Shown in pieces: positions 52,020 through 61,733 of a DNA stretch of 64,000 bases. The DNA comes from CAVUPF01 sp963777915 (lineage in GTDB: Bacteria; Actinomycetota; Thermoleophilia; Solirubrobacterales; 70-9): positions 62,001 through 126,000 of the forward strand of contig CAVZSH010000003.1 in NCBI GenBank assembly GCA_963777915.1, given 5' to 3'. The notes below the pieces were generated by a model that saw only the letters and a program-made list of their open reading frames with translations, made no database searches and was not told the origin of the DNA. The stretch's first letter is position 1. Each line of letters starts with the position of its first letter. Both the position numbers and the translations under genes were made by a program.

Positions 52020-52412
52020 ATGAGCGATCCGCTCCCTGCCCGGCGGCGATCGATCGGGATCGTCTTCTCCGACGGCGGTCTACTGGCGCTGACCGCGATG
52101 CGACCGGCGGGTGCCAGCGGACACGGCGAGGAGGAGATCGCGGCGGTGATGTGTGGTCCCGACGGCGCTCCGGTCGAGGTCGCCGAGACGTTGCTCTCGA
52201 CCGAGTATGGACCCGATGGGGTGCAGCGCCGGGCAACGCTTGAGCTTTGGCCCGACGGCGAGGACGGACAGCCGCTGCGCGGCGCCGGGACCTTGATCAG
52301 CTCCACCTCGGTGCACCGGCCTGGTCTGAGTGCCGAGGTCGCCTTCTTCCGCTGGGCGGTCGAGGGTCGTGAGGGGCTCGGGCACTACGAGGTAGTGCAC
52401 ACCGATGGCTGA
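52020..52412 (+). CDS. Conserved hypothetical protein upstream of a HAD hydrolase
   Basis: The 130-residue protein is beta-rich (RRSIGIVFSDGGLLALTAMRP, VQRRATLELWPDGEDGQPLRGAGTL) and has no membrane segment or known motif. It is divergent from sufT with a 65-base gap and overlaps the HAD gene by eight bases, so both are co-translated. Function unknown. Confidence 0.6.
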   Translation: MSDPLPARRRSIGIVFSDGGLLALTAMRPAGASGHGEEEIAAVMCGPDGAPVEVAETLLSTEYGPDGVQRRATLELWPDGEDGQPLRGAGTLISSTSVHRPGLSAEVAFFRWAVEGREGLGHYEVVHTDG

Positions 52413-53037
52413 AATCGAGGTCGTCGTCTCTGATTTCGGGGGCGTGCTAACGACCCCGCTGCTCGGCTCCTTCATGGCCTTTCAAGACGAGACCGGGATC
52501 TCAACCGAGGCGCTCGGCAAGGCGATGGAGGCGATCGCCCAGGCGGACGGCGAGAACCCGCTGTTCGCGCTGGAGCGGGGCGAGATCACCGAGGCGGCCT
52601 TCTTGGAGCGGCTCTCAGACGGGCTCGAGCCGCTGCTCGGCCACCGCCCCCACATGCACCGCTTCAAAGAGATCTACTTCGAGGCGCTGGACCCAAACCC
52701 GCCGATGATCGAGCTGATGCGGGAGCTGAAGGCGGCCGGCTACCGGATGGCGATGCTGACCAACAACGTGCGCGAGTGGGAGCCGCTGTGGCGCTCGATG
52801 CTCCCGGTCGATGAGATCTTCGAGATCGTCGTCGACTCCGGCTTCGTCGGCGCCCGCAAGCCCGAAGCGCGGATCTATGAGCTGACCCTGGAGCGGATCG
52901 AGATGTCCGCCGAGGCCTGCCTCTTCGTCGACGATGTAGCTCACAACTGCGAGGGGGCGCGAAGGGCCGGCATGCGTGCAGTCCACTTTCGAGACAACGA
53001 GCAGGCGATCTCCGAGATTCGCACAGTGCTCGACTGA
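52405..53037 (+). CDS. HAD-superfamily hydrolase
   Basis: The 210-residue protein is a class IA HAD phosphatase-like enzyme. Motif I is VVVSDFGGVLTTP (Asp nucleophile; the second position is Gly, as in epoxide-hydrolase-like HADs), motif II MLTNNVREW (the Thr/Asn), motif III GARKPEARIYEL (Lys) and motif IV CLFVDDVAHNCEGAR (Asp-Asp). The cap is the short helical type. The FGG variant means either an unusual phosphatase or another HAD reaction. The gene is intact and follows the small hypothetical gene. Confidence 0.88.
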   Translation: MAEIEVVVSDFGGVLTTPLLGSFMAFQDETGISTEALGKAMEAIAQADGENPLFALERGEITEAAFLERLSDGLEPLLGHRPHMHRFKEIYFEALDPNPPMIELMRELKAAGYRMAMLTNNVREWEPLWRSMLPVDEIFEIVVDSGFVGARKPEARIYELTLERIEMSAEACLFVDDVAHNCEGARRAGMRAVHFRDNEQAISEIRTVLD

Positions 53038-53060
53038 GTTGTCGCCGGCCGGGCTGGCTA

Positions 53061-53516
53061 TCAGTTGTCCGAGCCGGCGCGGTCCCAGATGTAGAGGTCG
53101 ACGGCCTCAACCGCCAGCTCCATCAGGCGGGGCGGCGAGAGGAGGCTGAGGACCAGCTCCAGGGCATTGTCTTCGGTGACGCCGGCATCGACTGCCTCCT
53201 CGCCACGAAAGCCGGCTGCCAGCTTGAGCGCCTCGCGACGGTACTCGCCGAGCGAGCCGAAGGCTCCCATCAGGAAGTCGCGGTTGGGGAGCGGGTGGCC
53301 AACTTCAAGCGATCCGTGCCAGGCAGCCAGCATCGAGAGGTCATGCTCGTCCAGCTCGGAGAGCGCCTTCGCGTAGTGGGTCTCCAGTTCGGCGTCGGGA
53401 ATCTCATCGACCCAGGAACGGACCGCCTCGCCGAGCAGCTGCCGGCGGGCCTCGCGGCCGACCGAGTCGGCGATCGCGCGGATTGCGTCGGCTGGGTCTA
53501 CGAAGCAGAGAGCCAT
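53061..53516 (-). CDS. Hypothetical helical protein
   Basis: Starting at ATG 53516 the product is 151 residues, nearly all helical and acidic (FVDPADAIRAIADSVGREARRQLLGEAVRSWVDEIPDAELETHYAKALSELDEHDLSMLAAWHGSLEVG). I recognise no family. It is convergent with the HAD gene (23-base gap) and divergent from addB. The open frame continues to 53723 into addB and is not used. Confidence 0.55.
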   Translation of the reverse strand: MALCFVDPADAIRAIADSVGREARRQLLGEAVRSWVDEIPDAELETHYAKALSELDEHDLSMLAAWHGSLEVGHPLPNRDFLMGAFGSLGEYRREALKLAAGFRGEEAVDAGVTEDNALELVLSLLSPPRLMELAVEAVDLYIWDRAGSDN

Positions 53517-53565
53517 GCGTTGGCTCAATCTAGAGGGACAGGTAGACGGTAAAGCGGGGCGAGGA

Positions 53566-56500
53566 ATGTGCAGTTTGCGGCGGATGAGCGCCGGGGCCGT
53601 GCATAAGCTGGGAGGGGTGCCGCTGAACCTGATCCACGGGCCTCCCAACTCGGGTCGTGCCGGTCTGATTCGCTGCCGCTTTGCGGCGGCGCTCGACCGC
53701 GACCCGGTGCTAGTCGTGCCCAACGCGGACGACGTCTTTGCATTCGAGCGAGAGCTGTGCGAGGGGGGCGCGGCGCTCGGCGGCTCGGTGATGACCTTCG
53801 AGGGGCTGTTCCGAGCGGTGGCAACGGCGGGCGGCTCGCCGCCCGCCGCAGAGCTGACCGTGGCACAACGCCGGCGGGCGATCTCGATCGCGATCGAGGA
53901 GCGGCGGGGTCGGCTGGGGCCGCTACGAAGCTCGGCCGCGCGCCCAGGCTTCGCGCTTGCCTTCGAGCGGCTGCTCGAGGAGCTGCAGGCTGCCGGCCTG
54001 GGTCCGGAGGCACTTGAGGCGGGGACCGGAACTCTGGAGGGCTCGGCCTATCTGAGCGACCTCGCCACCCTGTTCGCGGGCTATGAGGAGGTACGGAAGG
54101 GGCTCCGCCGGGTAGATTCGCACGGGGTCGCGCGCGAGGCGATCGCGCTGCTGCGTCGCTCGGGGGGCTTCTGGGGGCAGCGCCCGCTCTACCTCTACGG
54201 GTTCGACGACCTGACCCCGAACCAGCTCACGCTGATCGAGGCCCTCTCGCGGGTTGCCGAGGTGACGGTCGCACTGCCACACGAGGAGGGCAGCACGGCT
54301 CTGAGCGCGCGCGCGACTCTGCTGGAGGGGCTGCGCAATCGGATCGGGGTGACGGCAGAGGTTCGCACCGAGGCCGACCCCGCGAACACGCCGAGCCCAC
54401 TGCTCTTTCACCTCGAGCGCGGCTTCGGCGACCTCGACAGCCCGCGGCGGCCGCCAGACGGTGACTTGGCCTTCCTGCGATCGGCCGGCGAGCGGGGCGA
54501 GGCGGAGGCGATCGGCGCCGAGGTCGCGAAGCTGATCGCGGGCGGGGTCGAGCCGGACGAGGTCGCGATCGCGCTTCGGGACCCGGCACGCCGCGGCCCG
54601 CTTGTCGCCTCGGTGCTCGAGTCATACGGGATCGCCGTAGCGCTGGAGGCAGAGTTGCCGGTTGCCGCTACGTCGGTGGGCGGCACGCTTTGCGCCCTGT
54701 TGGAGGCCGAGTTCGGCGCTGGCGGAGCGAGTGAACTGCTTCGCTTCCTGCGTGGCCCCTCCGGGGTGTCGCCGCGGCGAGTCGACTGGCTTGAGCGGGC
54801 GGTGCGCCGCGGACGGGTGCGGAGTGCGGATGCGGCTCTGGAGCTGTGGAGCGGGGGCGGGAACGAGCTCCCGCTGGACTTGGCGCGTATCCGTGAGGCG
54901 GCGGCGCGCTCGCAGGGCGAGCTATTGGAGGAGGTTGGCCGCTTGACCGCGACGATGGCAGCCCGTCCCCTGCGCCGGGGGGTGGACGGCCCGCACCCAG
55001 CCCGCGGCGACGCGGCCGAGCTGCAAGCCGCTGCGGCGATCTCCGGCGCACTCGCTGAGCTGCGCGAGCTGGGCGAGCCGGCGCTCCGTCCCGAGGAGCT
55101 GGCGGCAACGATCGCTAGCGTCGAGTTCCGCGCCTGGAACGGTCCGGTCGAGGGGCGGGTACGGATTGCCAGTCCCTATCGGCTGCGGGCAGGGCGCTTT
55201 GACCACCTCTTCGTCGGCTCGCTCCAAGACGGCGAGTTCCCGCGCCGCGACCGCGGAGGCGACCCGTTCCTCTCCGAGGGCCAGCGCACGACGTTAGGGC
55301 TGGAGCCGCGCCGCGACACCGACTCCGAGGAGCGCTACCTATTTTACGTCTGCCTCACCCTCCCCCGCCGGCGGCTCTTCCTCTCTTATCGCGACAGCGA
55401 CGAGAGCGGCGCCGCCGAGTCGCGCTCGCCGCTGCTCGACGACGTCCGACGCCTCCTCGACCCGCCCCCCGACGGCGAGGCGCCGGATCCCGTCGAGGCC
55501 TCGATCACCCGCGGGCGCGACCTGGCTCAAGTGGTCCATCCTGTCTTCGAAGCCCCCTCCGAGGACGAGCTGGCGCGCTCTCTCGCCGCCTACGGCGAAA
55601 GCGCCAACCCGGCCGGGCTGCTCGCCGCCGCAGGAGTCCGCGGAGAGGCCCGCGGGCGAGTCAAAGCGCGAATCGATACGGCGCTCGCGGCCGAGTCCGC
55701 CGGCCGAGCCCCGGGTCCGCTCGCCAATCCGGCGGTGATCGAGTCGCTGGCCGCGGTCCCCGCCTATGGCGGCACGACCCTGGAGGAGTTCGACCTCTGC
55801 TCATATCGCTGGTTCGCCGCCCATGAGCTCGACCCCCAATCGCTTGAACCGACCCCCGACCCGCTCCTACAGGGCAGCCTTATGCACGACACGCTCGACC
55901 GCCTCTACCGCGAGCAACCGGGCGGCGATCCCCTGCCCCGACCAGGGACGCTCGCTGCCTGGATCGAGCGAGGACGACAGCTCCTCGCCGAGGACGGCGC
56001 CGAGCGCGAGCTGGGCCACCATCCCGCCGAGCGGGCAATCATCCGCCGGGTCGAGAGGCTGCTGAGCCGTTTCTTAGTGGAGGAGTCTGAGCGCGAGACG
56101 GGCGGCTTTGAGCCCTGGCTGTTGGAGGCGGCGTTCGGCGAGCGGGCGGGCAGCGAGCGACCGGAGCTGGAGATCGACGGCTGGCGCCTGCACGGGGCGA
56201 TCGACCGAGTCGATCGCGACCGCGAGGGCCGTGCCCTCGTCCTCGACTACAAGCTCTCCGCCAGGGTCACCTCACGCGAGAAGTTCGAGGAGCGGGCAAA
56301 GCTCCAACTCCAGCTCTACCTGATCGCCGTCGCCCAGCACTGGGAAGCGCGGCCGATCGGCGGGCTCTACCACCCCCTGCGGGGCACCTCGGTGCGACGT
56401 CCGCGGGGTGTGGTGCTGGACGAGGTTGCTGGGGCGCTCGCCTCTTACCACCTCTACGACAACGACCTGGTCGACCTCGCGGGGCTCGAGGAGACGCTCG

Positions 56501-56688
56501 CCGAGGCGCGAAGTCGAGCCGGCGCGATCGTCGCCCGGATGCGGGCGGGGAAGATCCGCCGCGATCCGGGCCCGCGCCCGGGGCTGCGCGGCCATGACGT
56601 CTGCCCCGAGTACTGCGACTTCGCCCCGATCTGCCGCCGCGAGAGGGCGCCGGTCAGCGAGGAGGACCGCGAGGCGGAGGAGCATTGA
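53566..56688 (+). CDS. addB: AddB-like recombination nuclease subunit
   Basis: The ~1040-residue protein starts with a degenerate Walker-like loop HGPPNSGRAGL, in which Lys is replaced by Arg, as in helicase-like subunits that do not hydrolyse ATP. The middle is an inactivated UvrD-like fold. The C-terminus is a PD-(D/E)XK nuclease: IDRVDRDREGRALVLDYKLS. Cysteines in DLCSYRWF and CPEYCDFAPIC probably hold an iron-sulfur cluster, as in AddB. With AddA it resects double-strand breaks. Start choice is uncertain: ATG 53566 (GAGGA before it), ATG 53584 or a GTG nearer the Walker loop are all possible. Confidence 0.85.
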   Translation: MCSLRRMSAGAVHKLGGVPLNLIHGPPNSGRAGLIRCRFAAALDRDPVLVVPNADDVFAFERELCEGGAALGGSVMTFEGLFRAVATAGGSPPAAELTVAQRRRAISIAIEERRGRLGPLRSSAARPGFALAFERLLEELQAAGLGPEALEAGTGTLEGSAYLSDLATLFAGYEEVRKGLRRVDSHGVAREAIALLRRSGGFWGQRPLYLYGFDDLTPNQLTLIEALSRVAEVTVALPHEEGSTALSARATLLEGLRNRIGVTAEVRTEADPANTPSPLLFHLERGFGDLDSPRRPPDGDLAFLRSAGERGEAEAIGAEVAKLIAGGVEPDEVAIALRDPARRGPLVASVLESYGIAVALEAELPVAATSVGGTLCALLEAEFGAGGASELLRFLRGPSGVSPRRVDWLERAVRRGRVRSADAALELWSGGGNELPLDLARIREAAARSQGELLEEVGRLTATMAARPLRRGVDGPHPARGDAAELQAAAAISGALAELRELGEPALRPEELAATIASVEFRAWNGPVEGRVRIASPYRLRAGRFDHLFVGSLQDGEFPRRDRGGDPFLSEGQRTTLGLEPRRDTDSEERYLFYVCLTLPRRRLFLSYRDSDESGAAESRSPLLDDVRRLLDPPPDGEAPDPVEASITRGRDLAQVVHPVFEAPSEDELARSLAAYGESANPAGLLAAAGVRGEARGRVKARIDTALAAESAGRAPGPLANPAVIESLAAVPAYGGTTLEEFDLCSYRWFAAHELDPQSLEPTPDPLLQGSLMHDTLDRLYREQPGGDPLPRPGTLAAWIERGRQLLAEDGAERELGHHPAERAIIRRVERLLSRFLVEESERETGGFEPWLLEAAFGERAGSERPELEIDGWRLHGAIDRVDRDREGRALVLDYKLSARVTSREKFEERAKLQLQLYLIAVAQHWEARPIGGLYHPLRGTSVRRPRGVVLDEVAGALASYHLYDNDLVDLAGLEETLAEARSRAGAIVARMRAGKIRRDPGPRPGLRGHDVCPEYCDFAPICRRERAPVSEEDREAEEH

Positions 56689-59600
56689 GCGAGCGGACTC
56701 CGACCCCCGAGCAGGCAGCGGCGATCTCCGCCGGCGGCCGCGACGTCCTGGTCGAGGCAGGTGCTGGCACTGGCAAGACCGGGGTGATGGTCGACCGCTA
56801 CTGTCGCCTGGTCTGCGAGGAAGGTATATCGCCCGATGCGATCCTCGCCTTCACCTTCACCGATAAGGCGGCGGCCGAGCTGCGTCAACGGATCCGGGCC
56901 GAGCTGGCGCGGCGCTCCCAGGCCGGCTCTGAGCCGGCGCGGCGGCTGCTCCCCGCCATCGGCGGGGCCTGGGTGATGACCATCCACGGCTTCTGCAACC
57001 GCCTGCTGGCGGGTCATCCCGTCGCCGCCGGGATCGACCCGCGCTTCCGCGTGCTCGACGCGCCGGAGTCCGAGCGAGCGGCGCGGGAGGCCTTCGAGGA
57101 GGCGCTGGACGAGTTCTTGGCCGCAGACGAAGAGTCCCGCGAGGACACCGTGGCGGCGTTCGAGGTCGAAGGGCTGCGGACAATCGTCGCCGGCGCCCAC
57201 GCGGAGCTGCGCAGCCGCGGACTCGCCGAACCGCGGCTGCCCAAGCCACAGCCGTCTGACCCGGCGGCGGCGATCCGCCATGCGGCAAGTGCCGCCGCGG
57301 CGGCACTTGAAGAGTTGAAGCCGAGCGACCCCAAGCGGGAGCGACTGGAGCGGGCCCTGGCGACGCTGGAGGGCGAACCCGACCGGCTCCCGCGCCTCGA
57401 CGTGCTGGCGGCGCTGCGCACCGACAGTACGTCGAAGGCGATCGCCGCCTACCGAGAGGCGATCGAGGCGGCAATCTCCCGCACCGCGGAGGCGGGTGAG
57501 GGCGGCGTCGCCTACCGCCACCTCGGCACCCTGCTGGAGCTCTACTCCGCGCGCTTTGAGGCCGCCAAGCAGCGACGCTCGGGGGTCGACTTCGAGGATC
57601 TGCAAATTCTCGCCGCGCGGCTGCTGGAGCGAGGCGAGATTGGCGCGGCCTACCGCTCGCGATTCAGCCACCTTATGGTCGACGAGTTTCAGGACACCAA
57701 CCGCCTCCAGTTGCGGCTGATCGAGGCGCTGCGCGGGCCGGAAAGCGAGCTGATGACGGTCGGCGATGAGCTCCAGTCGATCTACGGCTTTCGCCACGCC
57801 GACCTCGAGGTCTTCCGCGAGCAGCGGCGGACGATCGCGGAGCGCCCGGGCGCCGAGTCGATCGAGCTGAGCGGCAACTTCCGATCCCGTCCCGCGGTGA
57901 TCGGTGCCGTCAACGCACTCGGTGAGGCGCTGCTCGGCGACTCCTTCAGGCCACTGCGGGTCGGCGCCACTCCGCTCGCCGCCCCGCTCGGCGAAGGCCC
58001 CGCGGTCGAGCTGTTGCTGACCGCCCGAGAGGGCTGGGAGGAGGCGGGCATCGATCTGGCGCCGGGCTCCGACGGGCGCACCCCGCTCAACTGTCTCGCC
58101 GAGGCCCGCTTCCTCGCCGCGCGGCTGCGCGAACTGGCCGACGCCGGGGTGCCGCGCGGCGAGATGGTGGTATTGCTGCGCGCCTTCACCCACCTCGATG
58201 CCTACGAGGACTCGCTCGAGCGGACCGGCCTGCGGCCCTTCGTGGTCGGCGGCCGCGGCTACTGGTCCCAACAACAGGTCGCCGACGTCTGCGCGTTGCT
58301 GGCGACGATCGCCAACCCACTCGACGACCAGGCTCTGTTCGGCGCCCTCGCCTCCCCCGCCTGCGGCCTCGCTCCGGACACGCTCTGGTTGCTGCGGTCG
58401 GCTGCGGGCCAGGGACACCACGTCTGGCCCACGGTGGAGCGGGCGACCGGGCCTGGCAAGGCCGAGCTCGCCGAGCCCGAGCGTCTCGAACAGATCCCTG
58501 AAGCAGAGATGGCGCTGCTGCGACGCTTCGCCGAGACGCTGGGGGGACTGCGCGAACGTGGCGCGCGCCTCTCCCTCGCCGGCTTGATCGAGGCCGCAGT
58601 GATCGAGACCGGCTATGACCTGGCTGTGCTGATGCGCCCCGCCGGCGAGGCCCGTTTCGCCAACGTGCGCAAGCTGATGCGCCTCGCCGCCGAGTTCGAG
58701 GCGCGCGAGGGGCGCGATCTGCGGGGCCTGCTCGACTTCCTCGCCTCCCGCGCTGAAACCGGTGCCGAGGCACAGGCCGCGACGGCTGTCGAGGGGCACG
58801 ACGGGGTGCGGATCATGACCGTCCACAACGCCAAGGGGCTCGAGTTCGGCGTCGTCGCTGTGCCCGACCTCTCGCGCAGCCTTCTGGCCGGCTCGCGGCC
58901 GCCGCTGTTGACGATCGGCCGCAATGGGGATGTGCCGCGGGTCGGCATGCAGCTGCGCCGCCTCGGCGCCGCCTCGGTCAACCTCTACGACTACGCAGAG
59001 CTCTGCGAGGAGGCGAGGGGGCGCGACGCCGAGGAGGGGCTACGGCTCTTCCACGTCGCCGCCACCCGAGCGTGCGAGCGGCTGATCCTCAGCGGCGTGG
59101 TCAAGCCAGAGGCCGGACGCGAGACGAAGCCCGGGACGCCGGTGCTCGAGCGGATCGTCGAGGGACTCGGGATCGACCGGGGAAGAGACTCGTCCGTCGC
59201 CGTCCCGCCCCCGCAGCCGCGTGAGGGCCTCGATGCAACCTTCGAGCCCTCCGAGATCGCGGTCCGCGTCAACCTTCCCTCCCCAGCGCGTGCCGCCGAG
59301 CTGGCCGCGACGCGGCGCGACGCAGACGCCGAGCGTCCGCCGGGCGAGGGCCCGGCGCCGCTTGTGGAGCGGCGCCCGCCGCCGATGGCGAGCCGGCCGC
59401 TCTCCTACACCGCTATCTCCGCCTATGAGGACTGTCCCTACCGCTTCTTCATGGAACAGATCCTCGGTCTGACCGAGAGCGCTCGCAGCTCTGCTCGCCC
59501 GCCAGACAGAGCGGCGAACCCGCCTTCCGATGATATGGAGGCGATGCCCTTTGAGCCCGAAGAAGGAGCCTCCCGCGGCGCCGCCGTGCACGCCCTGCTC

Positions 59601-60242
59601 GAGTGGAGCCAGGCGAACGGATGGCGGGAGCCGCCCGCGGAGTTGGCGCGTCGCCACGCTGTCGCGGCGGGACTCGACCCCGACTCCGACGGCCTGCCCG
59701 AGAGCCTGCTGGCGCCGGTGCGCGGCTGGCTCGGGTCGAGCCTTCTGCGCAAGCGGATCGGCGACGATCTGAACGGGGTCCGCGCCGAGGCGCCGATCCT
59801 GCTCGGCGTCGCCGGCACGGTCCTGCGCGGCTCAATCGACCTGCTCGTGGAGCGCGAGGGGTCGGCGCCGCTCGTCGTCGACTACAAGACCGACCGCCTC
59901 CGCGGCGCCGGCCCGGCCCAGCACATGGCCCGCTATCAGGTCCAGCGCGACATCTACGCTCTCGCCGTCGCCGAGTCCCGCGGCGCGCCCGAGGTCGAAG
60001 TTGCCTATTCCTTCCTCGAGCGCCTGGAGGAGCCGCAGATCACCGTCTTCGGCCGCGCCGAGATCGGCGCAGCTCGCGAGCGGCTCGTCGCCGTCATCGC
60101 CCGCATCGGCGCGGGCGAGTTCCCGGTCGCCCCGCTGGAGGACCGGAGCTGGTCTCTTTGCAACGGCTGCCCGGCACTCAGGCGGTTGTGCTCGGGCCCT
60201 GCTCCAGCTTCGCCGCCAGCTCATCCAGCTTCAGCTCCCTAA
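56685..60242 (+). CDS. addA: AddA-like UvrD-family helicase-nuclease
   Basis: The 1185-residue protein starts with TTG 56685 inside the stop of addB (TTGA). It has the UvrD motifs: Walker A VEAGAGTGKTGVMVDR, motif Ia FTFTDKAAAELRQRI, Walker B HLMVDEFQDTNRLQ, and motif IV-VI blocks (GDELQSIYGFRHAD, SGNFRSR, TVHNAKGLEF, HVAATRACERL). The C-terminal PD-(D/E)XK nuclease shows the Asp in GTVLRGSIDLLVE and the DYKTD strand. It is the motor and one of the two nucleases of AddAB. The last 65 bases overlap convergent xseB. Confidence 0.92.
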   Translation: MSERTPTPEQAAAISAGGRDVLVEAGAGTGKTGVMVDRYCRLVCEEGISPDAILAFTFTDKAAAELRQRIRAELARRSQAGSEPARRLLPAIGGAWVMTIHGFCNRLLAGHPVAAGIDPRFRVLDAPESERAAREAFEEALDEFLAADEESREDTVAAFEVEGLRTIVAGAHAELRSRGLAEPRLPKPQPSDPAAAIRHAASAAAAALEELKPSDPKRERLERALATLEGEPDRLPRLDVLAALRTDSTSKAIAAYREAIEAAISRTAEAGEGGVAYRHLGTLLELYSARFEAAKQRRSGVDFEDLQILAARLLERGEIGAAYRSRFSHLMVDEFQDTNRLQLRLIEALRGPESELMTVGDELQSIYGFRHADLEVFREQRRTIAERPGAESIELSGNFRSRPAVIGAVNALGEALLGDSFRPLRVGATPLAAPLGEGPAVELLLTAREGWEEAGIDLAPGSDGRTPLNCLAEARFLAARLRELADAGVPRGEMVVLLRAFTHLDAYEDSLERTGLRPFVVGGRGYWSQQQVADVCALLATIANPLDDQALFGALASPACGLAPDTLWLLRSAAGQGHHVWPTVERATGPGKAELAEPERLEQIPEAEMALLRRFAETLGGLRERGARLSLAGLIEAAVIETGYDLAVLMRPAGEARFANVRKLMRLAAEFEAREGRDLRGLLDFLASRAETGAEAQAATAVEGHDGVRIMTVHNAKGLEFGVVAVPDLSRSLLAGSRPPLLTIGRNGDVPRVGMQLRRLGAASVNLYDYAELCEEARGRDAEEGLRLFHVAATRACERLILSGVVKPEAGRETKPGTPVLERIVEGLGIDRGRDSSVAVPPPQPREGLDATFEPSEIAVRVNLPSPARAAELAATRRDADAERPPGEGPAPLVERRPPPMASRPLSYTAISAYEDCPYRFFMEQILGLTESARSSARPPDRAANPPSDDMEAMPFEPEEGASRGAAVHALLEWSQANGWREPPAELARRHAVAAGLDPDSDGLPESLLAPVRGWLGSSLLRKRIGDDLNGVRAEAPILLGVAGTVLRGSIDLLVEREGSAPLVVDYKTDRLRGAGPAQHMARYQVQRDIYALAVAESRGAPEVEVAYSFLERLEEPQITVFGRAEIGAARERLVAVIARIGAGEFPVAPLEDRSWSLCNGCPALRRLCSGPAPASPPAHPASAP

Positions 60243-60438
60243 GGCCCTCACCGACAGCGTCAAGCTCGGCGGCGCAATAGGCAACCAGCTCGCGGCCTTC
60301 GCGGCAAAGGTCAAGTGTCTCCCGCAGGCCTGCCTGACCGGAGTCGAGCCGATCGATGATCTGCTCCAAGCGGTCAACCGCGACCTCATAGGACTCAACT
60401 TCCGCCGGCTTGCTCTGGTCTTGCTCTGACTCGGCCAT
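60178..60438 (-). CDS. xseB: XseB, exodeoxyribonuclease VII small subunit
   Basis: The 86-residue protein starts at ATG 60438. The core YEVAVDRLEQIIDRLDSGQAGLRETLDLCREGRELVAYCAAELD is the XseB helical hairpin. The small subunit binds several copies per XseA to form exonuclease VII, which degrades single-stranded DNA. It overlaps the end of xseA by 44 bases and the end of addA by 65 bases on the opposite strand. All three are in the repair class, so the overlap may have regulatory effect but none is shown. Confidence 0.9.
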   Translation of the reverse strand: MAESEQDQSKPAEVESYEVAVDRLEQIIDRLDSGQAGLRETLDLCREGRELVAYCAAELDAVGEGLRELKLDELAAKLEQGPSTTA

Positions 60439-61729
60439 CGGCAAAGCGCAGATTAATCTCCTCGGCGGCGCGCGCCGCCTCGGCGCTGGCGAGCGGCTCC
60501 CCCTCGACGGTCTCCACCAGCACGTAGCCGCGTTCCAGCGTCCGCTCGGGCTCGTGGGCACGGAGGGCAACCTCAACTCGCCGCAAACCGTCGCGCCGGC
60601 TGTCCATCTCCGGCCCGGCGGCGCGGCGACGTGCCCGCTCCAACACCACGACGGCGAGACGACGCTGGTAGGAGCGACGCCCGGCCAAGCCGCGCTCGGA
60701 GGCGGCGCGGATCTCACGCGTCTTCTGGTTCAGGGCAAGTCGCTCGCGGCGGAGTGCGCGGCCCGGGCCGCGCACCAGGGCGGCCAGATGGGGAGTGCGC
60801 GCCTGGACTGCGGAGTCGGCCGCCCGGCGCAGTGTGGCGACGGCGTGGTCGAGTTCTCCCCGCGCCGCGACGCAGTCGAGCGGGACTGCCGCCTCGGCGG
60901 CATGCGTTGGAGTCGAACAGGCGACCGCCGCGACGTCGTCGATCAGGGTCGCGTCGCGCTCATGGCCGATCGCGCTCACCACCGGCACCCGCAACATCGC
61001 CACCGTCCGGCAGAGGGTCTCATCACAGAAGGCCCAGAGGTCGGCGAGGCTGCCGCCGCCCCTGGTGATGACGATCGCCTCGACCTCGGGGCGCGCCGCC
61101 AAATCCTGGATCGCCGCGGCGATCGCCGGCGCGGCGTGGCGGTCCTGCACTGCTGCGAAGGCCCACACCACAGTCCCGGCCCAGCCGCGCCGCTCCAGCC
61201 CGGCCAGCAGATCGCGGCGGGCGGCGCCCGACTCCGCCGTCACCACGCCGATCGTCCTCGGCAGCAGCGGTCGCGCAAGCTGCTTTTGAAGCTCGAACAG
61301 GCCCTCGGAGCGAAGCTGCTTGCGCAGCGCCTCCAGGCGAGCCAGTAGGTCTCCCTCACCGGCGAGGCGCAGGTGGGTGGCGCGGAAGGCGAAGCTGGGG
61401 GACGCCTGGCTGGCGCCCGGGTAGTAGTCGGGCCCGCCGGCGATCACCACCTCGGCGCCATCACGCAGCGCGCCGGCCGGCAACCCGGCCCTATCCAGGT
61501 CGTTGAGCCAGATCGCGCAGGGAACCGCGCCCTCGGCGTCGCGCAGCTCGAAATAGGCCTGGACCTTGCTGCGGCCGACGCCGGTGATCTCGCCAATCAG
61601 CAGCACCCGCGCCCGCTTGCGCATCTCCTCCTGGAGCTTGCGCGCGTAGCGGCCGACGGGAAAGGGGCCGGGGAGGTCGGGGGCCGACGTCCCAGCCGGT
61701 CTGGCCGACGATATCGACTCCCGCTCCAC
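60395..61729 (-). CDS. xseA: XseA, exodeoxyribonuclease VII large subunit
   Basis: The 444-residue protein starts at GTG 61729. It has the N-terminal OB-fold (ARVLLIGEITGVGRSKVQAYFELRD) and the catalytic core: TIGVVTAESGAARRDL, VEAIVITRGGGSLADLWAFCDE, VVSAIGHERDATLIDDVA and THAAE. The helical tail ends in ERTLERGYVLV. It degrades ssDNA to oligonucleotides with XseB. The HxlR regulator gene ends four bases upstream, an unusual operon partner. Confidence 0.94.
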   Translation of the reverse strand: MERESISSARPAGTSAPDLPGPFPVGRYARKLQEEMRKRARVLLIGEITGVGRSKVQAYFELRDAEGAVPCAIWLNDLDRAGLPAGALRDGAEVVIAGGPDYYPGASQASPSFAFRATHLRLAGEGDLLARLEALRKQLRSEGLFELQKQLARPLLPRTIGVVTAESGAARRDLLAGLERRGWAGTVVWAFAAVQDRHAAPAIAAAIQDLAARPEVEAIVITRGGGSLADLWAFCDETLCRTVAMLRVPVVSAIGHERDATLIDDVAAVACSTPTHAAEAAVPLDCVAARGELDHAVATLRRAADSAVQARTPHLAALVRGPGRALRRERLALNQKTREIRAASERGLAGRRSYQRRLAVVVLERARRRAAGPEMDSRRDGLRRVEVALRAHEPERTLERGYVLVETVEGEPLASAEAARAAEEINLRFADGRVRARPEQAGGS

Positions 61730-61733
61730 GCAG

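Noticed and set aside
56454..58826. 790-codon minus-strand frame opposite addA
   Set aside because: Antisense shadow of addA with low-complexity composition and no motifs.
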